From Thalassobius sp034670005 (lineage in GTDB: Bacteria; Pseudomonadota; Alphaproteobacteria; Rhodobacterales; Rhodobacteraceae): 64,000 nucleotides of DNA. Below the pieces are notes generated by a model that did no database searches, had not been told where the DNA came from, and worked only from the letters and a program-made list of their open reading frames with translations. The stretch covers positions 186,001-250,000 of the forward strand of contig NZ_JAXMOH010000002.1 in NCBI RefSeq assembly GCF_034670005.1, given 5' to 3'. Below are positions 9,343 through 17,389 of the stretch, piece by piece (the first letter of the stretch is position 1; every line of letters begins with the position of its first letter). Position numbers and translations under genes: made by a program.

Positions 9343-10350
9343 TTACCGCAACCCCTGCAATTTCTTTGCAACTGCAGGCGCAAAATAGGTCAGAATGCCA
9401 TCACAGCCTGCGCGCTTGAAGCACAGCAGACTTTCCATCATTGCCTTTTCGCCGTCGATCCACCCATTCAGCGACGCCGCCTGAATCATCGCGTATTCGC
9501 CTGACACCTGATAGGCATAGGTCGGCACTGCAAAACGGTCTTTCACCCGGCGGCAGATATCCAGATAAGGCATACCCGGCTTGACCATCACCATGTCGGC
9601 GCCTTCGCTGAGATCCCGTTCGATCAGGCGCAACGCCTCGTCGGTATTGCCCGGGTTCATCTGATAGGTGGTCTTGTCGCCCTTCAGCGCCCCGCTGGCG
9701 CCAACCGCGTCGCGGAAAGGGCCGTAGAAGGCGCTGGCATATTTTGCAGAATAGGACAACAGCATGGTATCCTGAAATCCCTCGGCTTCCAGCGCCGCGC
9801 GCATCGCACCGATGCGGCCGTCCATCATGTCCGAGGGTCCGATAATATCTACGCCCGCGCGGGCCTGAGACAACGCCTGTTTGACCAGCGCGTCGACGGT
9901 TTCGTCATTGATGATCTTGCCGTCGACGACAAAGCCGTCATGGCCGTCAGAATTATAGGGGTCCAGCGCCACATCCGACATCACTGCGATATCAATCCCG
10001 GCGTCCTTGATCGCGCGGGTCGCGCGGTTTGAAAGGTTGTCAGGATTCCACGCCTCTTCACAGGTCGGAGTCTTCAGCGCCGGATCGGTATAGGGAAACA
10101 GACAAATCACCGGGATGCCCAGATCAGCGGCTTCACGCGCGGCATCGACGATTTTATCGACCGAGCGGCGCATCACCCCGGGCATCGAAGACACCGGTTC
10201 TTCTACTCCTTCGCCGTCACGCACGAAGACCGGCCAAATCAGATCGCCAACCCCCAAAGTATTTTCCTGCACCAGCGCCCGTATCTGCGGTGATTGGCGG
10301 GTACGGCGGAACCGGGTTGTTGGGAAGGGGGCTTGGCCGAGATGTGACAT
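9343..10350 (-). CDS. hemB: Delta-aminolevulinic acid dehydratase (porphobilinogen synthase)
   Basis: 335 residues. Condenses two 5-aminolevulinate molecules to porphobilinogen in haem and bacteriochlorophyll synthesis. The two Schiff-base lysines are K203 (SYSAKYASAFYGPF) and K257 (MVMVKPGMPYLD). The segment that holds the zinc-binding cysteines in zinc-type enzymes here reads DVALDPYNSDGHDG (126-139), with aspartates instead, so this is the magnesium/potassium-dependent type. ATG 10350 is used because AGAAAGGA lies upstream and homologues begin MSHLGQ; the open frame runs 87 codons further but without family resemblance. The gene is transcribed away from the membrane-protein/mfd pair. Confidence 0.95.
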   Translation of the reverse strand: MSHLGQAPFPTTRFRRTRQSPQIRALVQENTLGVGDLIWPVFVRDGEGVEEPVSSMPGVMRRSVDKIVDAAREAADLGIPVICLFPYTDPALKTPTCEEAWNPDNLSNRATRAIKDAGIDIAVMSDVALDPYNSDGHDGFVVDGKIINDETVDALVKQALSQARAGVDIIGPSDMMDGRIGAMRAALEAEGFQDTMLLSYSAKYASAFYGPFRDAVGASGALKGDKTTYQMNPGNTDEALRLIERDLSEGADMVMVKPGMPYLDICRRVKDRFAVPTYAYQVSGEYAMIQAASLNGWIDGEKAMMESLLCFKRAGCDGILTYFAPAVAKKLQGLR

Positions 10351-10466
10351 GGACGCGTCCTTTCTGATTGCGACATGGGTGCCATGTAATTTCCCGCATC
10401 TCAAGGGTAGGAATTGCCGCGCGGGCAAAGTATGCAGACGATAACGAACTGACGGGAAACAAAAGC

Positions 10467-11066
10467 GTGAGCTGGTATCAGACGCTGAATGAAGTCTTGG
10501 ATCTGCGATCCTTCTCGAATCTCTGGTTCTGGATCGCCCTTGCGGTGATGTGGTCCAGTGCCAGTCATTGGGTTCTGGGTGTGCCTTTTGACATGGTGGT
10601 GCGCGCGGCACGCAATGGCGACCAGGCGCAGACCGATCTGGAAGACATGGCGCGGATCAATATCAACCGACAACTCTATATCGTGGATGTGTCGGGGTTG
10701 TGGATTTTGGGGTTCGCCTGCTTCCTGCTGACCTCATTGACGATCCTGGGGTTTGTCTATGACCTGCAGATTGCGCAGGCTTTGTTTTGCCTCGCCTTTC
10801 CGATGGCGATTGTCCGGCTTCTTGCCCTCAGAACCGCCCGCCGCATCCACATCGAAGAAGCCACCGGTGCGCTGCTGCGCAAACGATTGAGCCGACAACG
10901 GCTCTGGACCCAGGTGATTGGAATGATATCCATTTTCCTCACCTCCATGTGGGGAATTTTTTCCTCTTTGTCCGACCGGTTCAACGAAGACCACTTCAAA
11001 CCTCTGGGATACAACATCTTCCATGACGCAGAGCAGCCAGATCATCACGGCGGGGGGCGCACCTGA
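10467..11066 (+). CDS. Four-helix membrane protein of unknown function
   Basis: 199 residues from GTG 10467. Hydrophobic helices lie at about 18-38, 76-98, 103-122 and 147-167. The N-terminus MSWYQTLNEVLDLRSFSNLW with SSASHWVLGVPFDMV recalls a Rhodobacteraceae family that, from memory, some databases label as a SufBCD-complex component; nothing in the sequence supports such a role. The C-terminus is His/Gly-rich (PDHHGGGRT). Its last 44 bases overlap the mfd start, so the two are likely cotranscribed. The GTG was chosen because the 33 upstream codons look non-coding and homologues start here; the ribosome site (ACGGGAAAC) is weak. Confidence 0.7.
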   Translation: MSWYQTLNEVLDLRSFSNLWFWIALAVMWSSASHWVLGVPFDMVVRAARNGDQAQTDLEDMARININRQLYIVDVSGLWILGFACFLLTSLTILGFVYDLQIAQALFCLAFPMAIVRLLALRTARRIHIEEATGALLRKRLSRQRLWTQVIGMISIFLTSMWGIFSSLSDRFNEDHFKPLGYNIFHDAEQPDHHGGGRT

Positions 11067-14000
11067 AGGCTATGACGCCAAGCTGATTCTAGACGAGATC
11101 GGCAAAAGCGGCGGCCCGGTGATCCATATTGCCCGTGATGACAAACGCATGGCCGCGATGGAATCTGCCCTCAGATTCTTCGCTCCCGATATTCCGATCC
11201 TCAGTTTTCCGGGCTGGGACTGTCTGGCTTATGACCGGGTCAGCCCGCATGCTGATATCTCGGCCGCACGGATGGCGACGCTGGCCGGGCTGGTTCATGG
11301 CGCACCCAAGCAATTCGTGCTGCTGACGACGGTATCGGCAGCGATGCAGCGGGTACCAGCGCGCGATGTGCTGCGAGAAGCGGCCTTTACCGCCCGCGTC
11401 GGATACCAGATTGACGAAAAGGCGCTGCGCAATTTCCTTGTCCGGATGGGGTTTTCCCAAGCTCCAACGGTTATGGAACCAGGCGATTACGCCATTCGCG
11501 GCGGTATCATCGACATCTTTCCACCGGGCGACGGCGGTCCGGTTCGGCTGGACCTGTTTGGCGACGTGCTGGACGGCGCGCGGCGGTTCGATCCCGTCAG
11601 TCAGCGTACCACTGAAAAACTGGATGTGATCGAACTGGCCCCGGTTTCCGAAGTCATTCTGGACGACCCTGCGATCCTGCGGTTTCGTCAGAATTACCGG
11701 CTGGAATTTGGCGCGGCAGGCACAGACGATCCGCTCTACGAAGCGGTCAGCGCCGGACGCAAGCATCAGGGCATCGAACACTGGCTGCCATTCTTCCACG
11801 ACAGGCTGGAGGTACTGTTCGATTACCTGCCCGAGGCGACGGTGACGCTTGACGATCAGGTGACGCCGACACGGTTGAGCCGGTATGAGACCATCGAGGA
11901 TCAATATGAAACCCGTCGCATTGCCTTGGGACAAAAGGGGCGGATGGACACGGTTTACAAACCGGTACCACCCGGTCTGCTTTATCTCGACGATGCCAGC
12001 TGGAACGTTGCCGTTGCAGGTCGGCGGGCGGTGCAATTCCATCCGTTAGCACAGGCGTCTGGCGCCGGTGTAATTGATGCAGGCGGGCGTATCGGGCGCA
12101 ATTTTTCCCCTGAAAGACAACAGGAAAATATAAACTTATTCAGTTCTTTAGCGGACCATGTTCGTAAAAAATTAGAAACGGGACCGGTTCTGATCGCTTC
12201 TTATTCCGAAGGCGCGCGGGAACGCCTTGAAGGGCTGCTGGAAGACGAAGACATGATCGGCGCGGTCACGGTGCGTGACGTCAAGGGGATCGGAAAACAC
12301 GGGCTACATTTGACCGTCTGGCCACTCGAACACGGGTTTCAGGCGCCCGGTCTGACGGTGATTTCGGAACAGGATGTTCTGGGGGACCGGCTGATCCGAA
12401 AATCGCAGCGCAAGCGCCGGGCCGAAAATTTCCTGACCGAGACACAATCGCTGTCGCCGGGTGATTTGGTGGTGCATCTCGACCACGGAATCGGCCGCTA
12501 CATGGGATTGGAAGTCATCACCGCCGCCGGAGCGGCGCATGAATGTATCCTGTTGGAATATGCCGAACAGGCCAAGCTCTACCTGCCGGTGGAAAATATC
12601 GAGCTTTTGACCAAATATGGCCATGACGAAGCGCTGCTGGACCGTTTGGGCGGCGGTGCCTGGCAGGCCAAGAAAGCCAAGCTCAAAGAACGCATACGGG
12701 AAATGGCCGACCGGTTGATCCGGGTGGCTGCTGAACGCGAATTGCGTACCGCGCCGATGTTGGAGGCACAGCATCACGCCTGGGAAGCCTTCAGCGCCCG
12801 TTTCCCATATCAGGAAACCGATGATCAGCTCAGGGCGATTGAGGACGTGCTGGACGACATGACGTCCGGGCGCCCAATGGACCGATTGATCTGCGGCGAT
12901 GTGGGTTTTGGGAAAACCGAAGTGGCGATGCGCGCCGCGTTCGTAGCTGCTATGTCCGGCGTTCAGGTTGCCGTGATCGCGCCCACGACGCTGCTGGCGC
13001 GCCAGCATTACAAGAGTTTCGCAGAGCGATTCCGTGGATTTCCCATCGAAGTCAGACCCTTGTCCCGCTTTGTTACAGCCAAGGATGCCAACGTGACCCG
13101 CGACGCCATGTCCCGTGGCACCGCCGATATCGTGGTCGGCACCCATGCGTTGCTGGCGAAAAACATTAAGTTCAAGAACCTCGGCCTGCTGATCATCGAC
13201 GAGGAACAGCATTTTGGCGTCGCGCATAAAGAACGGTTGAAACAGATGCGCACGGACATCCATGTGTTAACCCTGACCGCCACGCCGATCCCGCGCACCC
13301 TGCAACTGTCGCTGTCAGGGGTACGTGACCTGTCAATCATCGGCACGCCGCCGGTGGATCGTCTGGCGATCCGCACCTATGTCAGCGAATTCGATGCTGT
13401 TACCGTCCGCGAAGCACTGCTGCGCGAACATTATCGCGGCGGGCAAAGTTTCTATGTGGTGCCACGGATTCGCGATCTGGGCGAGATCGAGGAGTTTCTG
13501 CGCGAACAGGTACCCGAGGTCAGTTTCATCACCGCCCATGGTCAGCTTGCCGCAGGTGATCTCGATGAGCGGATGAATGCGTTTTACGATGGGAAATACG
13601 ATGTTCTTCTGGCGACGACGATTGTCGAAAGCGGACTGGACATCCCCACGGCCAACACAATGGTGGTACACCGCGCCGACATGTTCGGTCTGGCGCAGCT
13701 TTATCAGATCCGCGGCCGGGTCGGACGCAGCAAAACCCGCGCTTATGCCTATCTGACCACGAAACCCCGTACCAAACTGACGCCGACAGCAGAAAAGCGT
13801 CTACGGGTTCTGGGCAGTCTCGATTCGCTTGGCGCAGGCTTCACCCTGGCCAGTCAGGATCTCGATATCCGGGGTGCGGGCAACCTTCTGGGCGAAGAGC
13901 AATCCGGCCAGATGCGCGATGTCGGATACGAGCTTTATCAGTCGATGCTGGAAGAGGCGATCGCCAAGATCAAGGCAGGCGAGCTTGAAGGTTTGAGCGA

Positions 14001-14481
14001 TGCCGACGACCAGTGGGCACCACAGATCAACCTCGGTGTGCCGGTGCTGATCCCCGAAACCTACGTGCCTGATCTCGATGTGCGCTTGGGATTGTATCGT
14101 CGTCTCAGTGGCTTGTCTGGAAAAGTTGAACTTGAAGGCTTCGCCGCTGAACTGATCGACCGGTTCGGAAAACTGCCCAAAGAGGTCAATACGCTGATGC
14201 TGATCGTGCGCATCAAGGAGATGTGCAAAAAGGCTGGCATTGCCAAACTGGATGGCGGCCCCAAGGGTGCAACGATCCAGTTCCACAACGACAAATTCGC
14301 CTCGCCGCAGGGATTGGTGGAATATATTCAAGCGCAGAACGGGCTTGCCAAAGTCAAAGACAACAAAATCGTCATCCGCCGCGACTGGAAAGCCGATAGC
14401 GACAAGATCAAGGGTGCCTTCGCCATCGCCCGCGATCTGGCGCAGAAGGTCATCGACGACCGGAAACGGAAACAGAAATGA
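11023..14481 (+). CDS. mfd: Transcription-repair coupling factor
   Basis: 1152 residues, normal length. Mfd pushes stalled RNA polymerase off DNA and recruits UvrA. In order: a UvrB-like N-terminal region (LSFPGWDCLAYDRVSPH near residue 60), an RNA-polymerase-interacting domain around 450-530 (GDLVVHLDHGIGRYMGLE), the SF2 helicase with Walker A GDVGFGKTE near 624, DEEQHFG near 725 and TATPIPRT shortly after, a TRG-like segment (GAGNLLGEEQSGQMRDVGYE), and the C-terminal Mfd domain. Its start lies inside the upstream membrane-protein gene. It is followed directly by a decayed acetyltransferase fragment. Confidence 0.96.
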   Translation: MTQSSQIITAGGAPEGYDAKLILDEIGKSGGPVIHIARDDKRMAAMESALRFFAPDIPILSFPGWDCLAYDRVSPHADISAARMATLAGLVHGAPKQFVLLTTVSAAMQRVPARDVLREAAFTARVGYQIDEKALRNFLVRMGFSQAPTVMEPGDYAIRGGIIDIFPPGDGGPVRLDLFGDVLDGARRFDPVSQRTTEKLDVIELAPVSEVILDDPAILRFRQNYRLEFGAAGTDDPLYEAVSAGRKHQGIEHWLPFFHDRLEVLFDYLPEATVTLDDQVTPTRLSRYETIEDQYETRRIALGQKGRMDTVYKPVPPGLLYLDDASWNVAVAGRRAVQFHPLAQASGAGVIDAGGRIGRNFSPERQQENINLFSSLADHVRKKLETGPVLIASYSEGARERLEGLLEDEDMIGAVTVRDVKGIGKHGLHLTVWPLEHGFQAPGLTVISEQDVLGDRLIRKSQRKRRAENFLTETQSLSPGDLVVHLDHGIGRYMGLEVITAAGAAHECILLEYAEQAKLYLPVENIELLTKYGHDEALLDRLGGGAWQAKKAKLKERIREMADRLIRVAAERELRTAPMLEAQHHAWEAFSARFPYQETDDQLRAIEDVLDDMTSGRPMDRLICGDVGFGKTEVAMRAAFVAAMSGVQVAVIAPTTLLARQHYKSFAERFRGFPIEVRPLSRFVTAKDANVTRDAMSRGTADIVVGTHALLAKNIKFKNLGLLIIDEEQHFGVAHKERLKQMRTDIHVLTLTATPIPRTLQLSLSGVRDLSIIGTPPVDRLAIRTYVSEFDAVTVREALLREHYRGGQSFYVVPRIRDLGEIEEFLREQVPEVSFITAHGQLAAGDLDERMNAFYDGKYDVLLATTIVESGLDIPTANTMVVHRADMFGLAQLYQIRGRVGRSKTRAYAYLTTKPRTKLTPTAEKRLRVLGSLDSLGAGFTLASQDLDIRGAGNLLGEEQSGQMRDVGYELYQSMLEEAIAKIKAGELEGLSDADDQWAPQINLGVPVLIPETYVPDLDVRLGLYRRLSGLSGKVELEGFAAELIDRFGKLPKEVNTLMLIVRIKEMCKKAGIAKLDGGPKGATIQFHNDKFASPQGLVEYIQAQNGLAKVKDNKIVIRRDWKADSDKIKGAFAIARDLAQKVIDDRKRKQK

Positions 14482-14697
14482 CGCTGGATGATAAACCGCG
14501 TCACAGAGATCGCCTGAGGGCATCCGATCAAGCGGTTTAATGTCCATAACTGCACGCTGGATCATCCCGCCGCATTCGGTTTCTGCTGCCGTTCCGGTTT
14601 CAAACCGATCAAGCGGCAGATCGAAGTCGTGCCTGATCCGCGCGTGACCGGCACGCTTACCGAACCGGCCGCCGGACCTATTCCGATCCTGCGGTGA
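14482..14697 (+). pseudogene. Remnant of a GNAT-family N-acetyltransferase gene
   Basis: This interval has no intact gene, but the frame from 14536 to the TGA at 14697 reads FNVHNCTLDHPAAFGF, then SGFKPIKRQIEVV, then PDPRVTGTLTEPAAG. That order (VHxCTLDHPAA, GFxP, DPRxTG) is the C-terminal part of a GNAT acetyltransferase family I know from alphaproteobacteria. The same frame has an in-frame TGA at 14515 and no acetyl-CoA-binding part upstream. A separate short frame starting at the ATG that overlaps the mfd stop (MTLDDKPRHRDRLRASDQAV, 20 codons) may be what is left of the start. I infer an internal deletion plus frame damage in a gene once coupled to mfd. Confidence 0.6.
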
Positions 14698-14702
14698 TCG
14701 GG

Positions 14703-14763
14703 TTTCATCTCGGTCCAAATACCCCGGGAAGACTGCGTGCGAAGCGCGCAGAGGGGGTGGCCC
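14703..14763 (-). repeat. Intergenic repeat element, copy 1 (minus orientation)
   Basis: On the minus strand this reads GGGCCACCCCCTCTGCGCGC, then TTCGCACGCAG, then TTCCCGGGGTATTTGG and ACCGAGATGAAA. The end (CCCGGGGTATTT then GAGATGAAA) parallels the element at 17390-17463 (CCCCCGGAGTATTT, then AAGATGAAA) and that at 38286-38400. It sits just downstream of the double-HD gene and contains an imperfect hairpin (CTGCGCGC and GCGTGCGAAG region). Probably a dispersed non-coding repeat. Confidence 0.5.
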
Positions 14764-14764
14764 T

Positions 14765-15838
14765 TCACCGTGTCTGGTCTAGGAAATCCTTGATTTTCGG
14801 TGCGATCCAATCCCACAAAACGGGCGCTCCATTAGCGATTTTCGCACCGACCCGGGTCGAAATCATTTCGAAATCGACATCATAATCTATCCAGGACCCG
14901 CCACCCGAGGCCAGGTTCTGGTTCGGCGGCTGGAACCGGTCCAGTGCTTTGGCAAAACGTGCATCTGCCGTTTCATTCGTTTCGAATTCTAACCAGAGCG
15001 CCAGCAGCTCTTCGGCCTGGTCTTGAGGCAAAAGCCCGAAAATCCGCCGGGCCGCCGCCAATTCCTCGGCTTCCTTCGTGGCCACGTCATGGCTGCCGAA
15101 AATCGGCGCGTCACCGGCATCGATTTCGACCAGATCGTGGATCAGTAACATGCGGATCACCCGGGCAATATCGACGCCTTTTTCGGCATGTTCAGCCAGA
15201 ACAAGCGCATAGAGCGCCAGATGCCAGCTATGTTCAGCGCTGTTTTCGAACCGGTTACCGCCAGCAATCCGAGTGGCGCGATAGACGGATTTCAACGCAT
15301 CCGCTTCGTTGAGAAAGGCAATGCGCCCGGACAGGTCCGAGGCGGATAGCCCGGCAGTGTCCTGCATTATCGCAAATTGTTCACCGTGCCCTGTTTTGGG
15401 TGACGCCGCCTGAAAGATTGTTTGAACCTGATCCATTTGCCCGGCCAGCCGCGCCGCCTCGCTGTCTCCGGCTTCGAATTCATCCCGCAGGGCGTGGAGC
15501 CGCTGCGCCTGATCAGAGGGTAAGAAGCCAAAAATCCGGTCGCTGGCGGCAGGTTCAGTGCCGATGCCGTTATCAGCATCTCGGTTTTCATGGACCGAAG
15601 GATCAACGGCTTCGATTTCGGCCAGATCATGCAGCAGGATCATTGCAATCGCACGATCCGTCAGACCGGGATCTGCCCCCCGGGGCAGCATGATCAGCCC
15701 GTAAAGCGCCACGTGCCATATGTGTTCAGCGAAGTTTTCTGGCCGCGACTGGTCGTGCAGACGCGTATGCCGGTCGACCTGTTTGAGCCGGCACGCTTCG
15801 GTCAGAAAGGCAAGCTGTGCATCGAGCCGTTGGCTCAT
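14765..15838 (-). CDS. Tandem HD-domain phosphohydrolase (two YfbR/HDDC2-like domains)
   Basis: 357 residues made of two HD domains of the 5'-deoxynucleotidase-like (HD_3) family. Domain 1 has H39 (AEHIWH), H70-D71 (LLHDLAEI), E74, D79 and D136. Domain 2 has H203 (AEHSWH), H234-D235 (LIHDLVEIDAGD), E238, D243 and D300. Both therefore keep the metal ligands and the acidic residues that matter in E. coli YfbR, which is about 200 residues with one domain. The C-terminal 50 residues (DYDVDFEMISTRVG) belong to the usual end of this family. Substrate unknown; dNMP hydrolysis is a guess. The start overlaps the stop of the upstream 79-residue gene by 4 bp. Confidence 0.8.
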   Translation of the reverse strand: MSQRLDAQLAFLTEACRLKQVDRHTRLHDQSRPENFAEHIWHVALYGLIMLPRGADPGLTDRAIAMILLHDLAEIEAVDPSVHENRDADNGIGTEPAASDRIFGFLPSDQAQRLHALRDEFEAGDSEAARLAGQMDQVQTIFQAASPKTGHGEQFAIMQDTAGLSASDLSGRIAFLNEADALKSVYRATRIAGGNRFENSAEHSWHLALYALVLAEHAEKGVDIARVIRMLLIHDLVEIDAGDAPIFGSHDVATKEAEELAAARRIFGLLPQDQAEELLALWLEFETNETADARFAKALDRFQPPNQNLASGGGSWIDYDVDFEMISTRVGAKIANGAPVLWDWIAPKIKDFLDQTR

Positions 15839-16074
15839 TCCGATGTGCTCTTGGCTTGGTCCAAAGCGCGCGACAGGCGGGCATCGAGGAACTTGCGCGC
15901 GCGCTTTTCCGACAGCCGCACCCGAACGGCTGTCAGGAACGCCTCTTGCATGGTTTGCGATGACGCACCCAGCTGTTTGGCGACCTGATCGATCAGGTCG
16001 AGATCATCAAGCGCCTCGACCGCCTCAATTACGTCCTTGGCCAGCGCATCGGAAAGATCCTCGGCTATCCCCAT
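15835..16074 (-). CDS. Small helical protein of unknown function (79 aa)
   Basis: MGIAEDLSDALAKDVIEAVE begins a very charged, probably all-helical protein with no cysteine, no signal and no membrane segment. I do not recognise it. It starts 7 bp after the alpha/beta hydrolase gene and its stop overlaps the start of the double-HD gene (ATGA), so the three are an operon. The tight coupling suggests that it may work with or regulate the HD protein, but that is inference. Confidence 0.65.
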   Translation of the reverse strand: MGIAEDLSDALAKDVIEAVEALDDLDLIDQVAKQLGASSQTMQEAFLTAVRVRLSEKRARKFLDARLSRALDQAKSTSE

Positions 16075-16081
16075 TGCGAGC

Positions 16082-16738
16082 TCAGCGGGTGCTTTCGGTC
16101 AAACGACGCTTCACATAGTCGGAAACAGTTCCAATCATCTGATCCATATGTTCGGGCTTTTCAAAGAAATGGCCGGCGCCTTCGACCTGTTCATGAGAGA
16201 TGGTGATGCCCTTTTGTTCATGCAGTTTGTTCACCAGAGTCTCGGTATCGGCAGGCGGCGCGACGCGGTCGGCGGTGCCGTTGATGATCAGACCCGAACT
16301 GGGGCAGGGGGCGAGGAAAGAAAAGTCATACATGTTCGCAGGTGGTGCGACCGAGATGAAGCCGGTGATTTCAGGCCGCCGCATCAGCAATTGCATGCCG
16401 ATCCAGGCGCCAAAGCTGAAGCCCGCGACCCAGCAATGTTTCGAATTGGAATTCATCGACTGCAGGTAATCCAGCGCCGAGGCCGCATCGCTGAGTTCGC
16501 CAATGCCCTGATCGTATTCGCCCTGGCTGCGCCCAACACCGCGGAAATTGAACCGCAGCACGGTGAATCCCATATTATAGAAGGCATAGTGCAGGTTGTA
16601 GACCACCTTGTTGTTCATTGTCCCGCCGAATTGCGGGTGCGGATGAAGGACAATCGCGATCGGTGCATCCCGGTCTTTTTGCGGGTGATAGCGACCTTCA
16701 AGACGGCCTTCGGGACCGGGAAAAATAACCTCGGGCAT
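16082..16738 (-). CDS. Alpha/beta hydrolase (serine hydrolase)
   Basis: 218 residues. Cytosolic alpha/beta hydrolase with nucleophile S108 in GFSFG, acid D157 (GTADRVAPP) and base H190 (GAGHFF); the oxyanion region is HPHPQFGG (32-39). It resembles the short dienelactone-hydrolase-like family (YghX/CPBP-type) found next to iscR in Rhodobacteraceae. Substrate unknown. It is divergent from iscR, and its start lies 160 bp from the iscR start, so the iron box at 16798 could also affect it. First gene of the hydrolase / 79-residue protein / double-HD operon. Confidence 0.85.
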   Translation of the reverse strand: MPEVIFPGPEGRLEGRYHPQKDRDAPIAIVLHPHPQFGGTMNNKVVYNLHYAFYNMGFTVLRFNFRGVGRSQGEYDQGIGELSDAASALDYLQSMNSNSKHCWVAGFSFGAWIGMQLLMRRPEITGFISVAPPANMYDFSFLAPCPSSGLIINGTADRVAPPADTETLVNKLHEQKGITISHEQVEGAGHFFEKPEHMDQMIGTVSDYVKRRLTESTR

Positions 16739-16776
16739 GGGATGCCTGTCTCCTTCAAACAGTGCGGCGGTTATTC

Positions 16777-16814
16777 TTGACGAATTCGCTCAAGCACTCT
16801 AGAACTGTTCTAAA
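16777..16814 (+). promoter_or_regulatory. iscR-suf promoter with overlapping Irr (ICE) box
   Basis: A sigma70-type promoter is readable: TTGACG at 16777-16782, 17-bp spacer, TAGAAC at 16800-16805. Overlapping the -10 at 16798-16814 is TCTAGAA-CTG-TTCTAAA, which matches the iron-control-element consensus TTTAGAA-N3-TTCTAAA at all but one of its fixed positions. In alphaproteobacteria that sequence is bound by Irr, the Fur-family haem-responsive regulator. Placement over the -10 predicts repression of the iscR-suf operon when Irr is bound. It is upstream of iscR (GTG 16898), leaving about an 85-nt 5' leader. Confidence 0.75.
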
Positions 16815-16897
16815 TTGTCGGCTATTACGCCGGATGGCTTAAAGCGAGATAAGCCTTGCTGGCCTTATCGTCAATCAGTTCGCAAAGGAAGTTCGCG

Positions 16898-17359
16898 GTG
16901 AAACTCAGTACCAAGGGCCGTTATGCCATGGTTGCGCTGGCAGATATCGCGTTGCAAGAGGGTGGTGCGCTGGTCACGCTGGGTGGTATTTCCAAACGAC
17001 AAGACATTTCGCTGCCCTATCTTGAGCAGCTTTTCGTCAAGCTGCGCCGGGCGGGATTGGTCGAATCGGTGCGCGGTCCCGGGGGCGGGTACCGGCTGGC
17101 CCGTGCGCCCAGCGATATCCGCGTGGTCGAAGTATTGGCAGCGGTCGATGAATCGGTGGACGCGATGCATAAAGGGGCCGGGGCCAGTGGCGCGGCGTCG
17201 GGATCGAAGGCGCAATCGGTAACCAACCGGTTGTGGCAAAGTCTGTCAGCCCATGTCTATGTTTTCCTGCATCAGGCCAGATTGTCGGATGTGGTGGACA
17301 ACAGTCTGGCCCCCTGTCCGGCAGTACCGAATTTGTTCGATGTGGTGGATGAGGAATGA
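16898..17359 (+). CDS. iscR: Rrf2-family iron-sulfur regulator IscR, single-cysteine type
   Basis: 153 residues from GTG 16898 (MKLSTKGRYAMVALADIALQ), the usual IscR start; the frame is open 14 codons further upstream but without resemblance. A winged helix-turn-helix covers about 1-65 (SLPYLEQLFVKLRRAGLVES). In E. coli IscR three cysteines near residues 92-104 and a histidine bind the [2Fe-2S] cluster. Here that stretch reads DAMHKGAGASGAASGSKAQ and holds no cysteine; the only cysteine is C140 (LAPCPAVP). Loss of the three cysteines is known for Rhodobacter sphaeroides IscR, which still binds a cluster. It heads the suf operon and presumably represses it. Confidence 0.92.
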   Translation: MKLSTKGRYAMVALADIALQEGGALVTLGGISKRQDISLPYLEQLFVKLRRAGLVESVRGPGGGYRLARAPSDIRVVEVLAAVDESVDAMHKGAGASGAASGSKAQSVTNRLWQSLSAHVYVFLHQARLSDVVDNSLAPCPAVPNLFDVVDEE

Positions 17360-17389
17360 GAGGGCCTGCGGCATATCATGTCGCCTGCG

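Noticed and set aside
12116..12178. AT-rich patch within mfd as a possible insertion
   Set aside because: The reading frame and Mfd homology continue through it without gap; only a local codon-use fluctuation.
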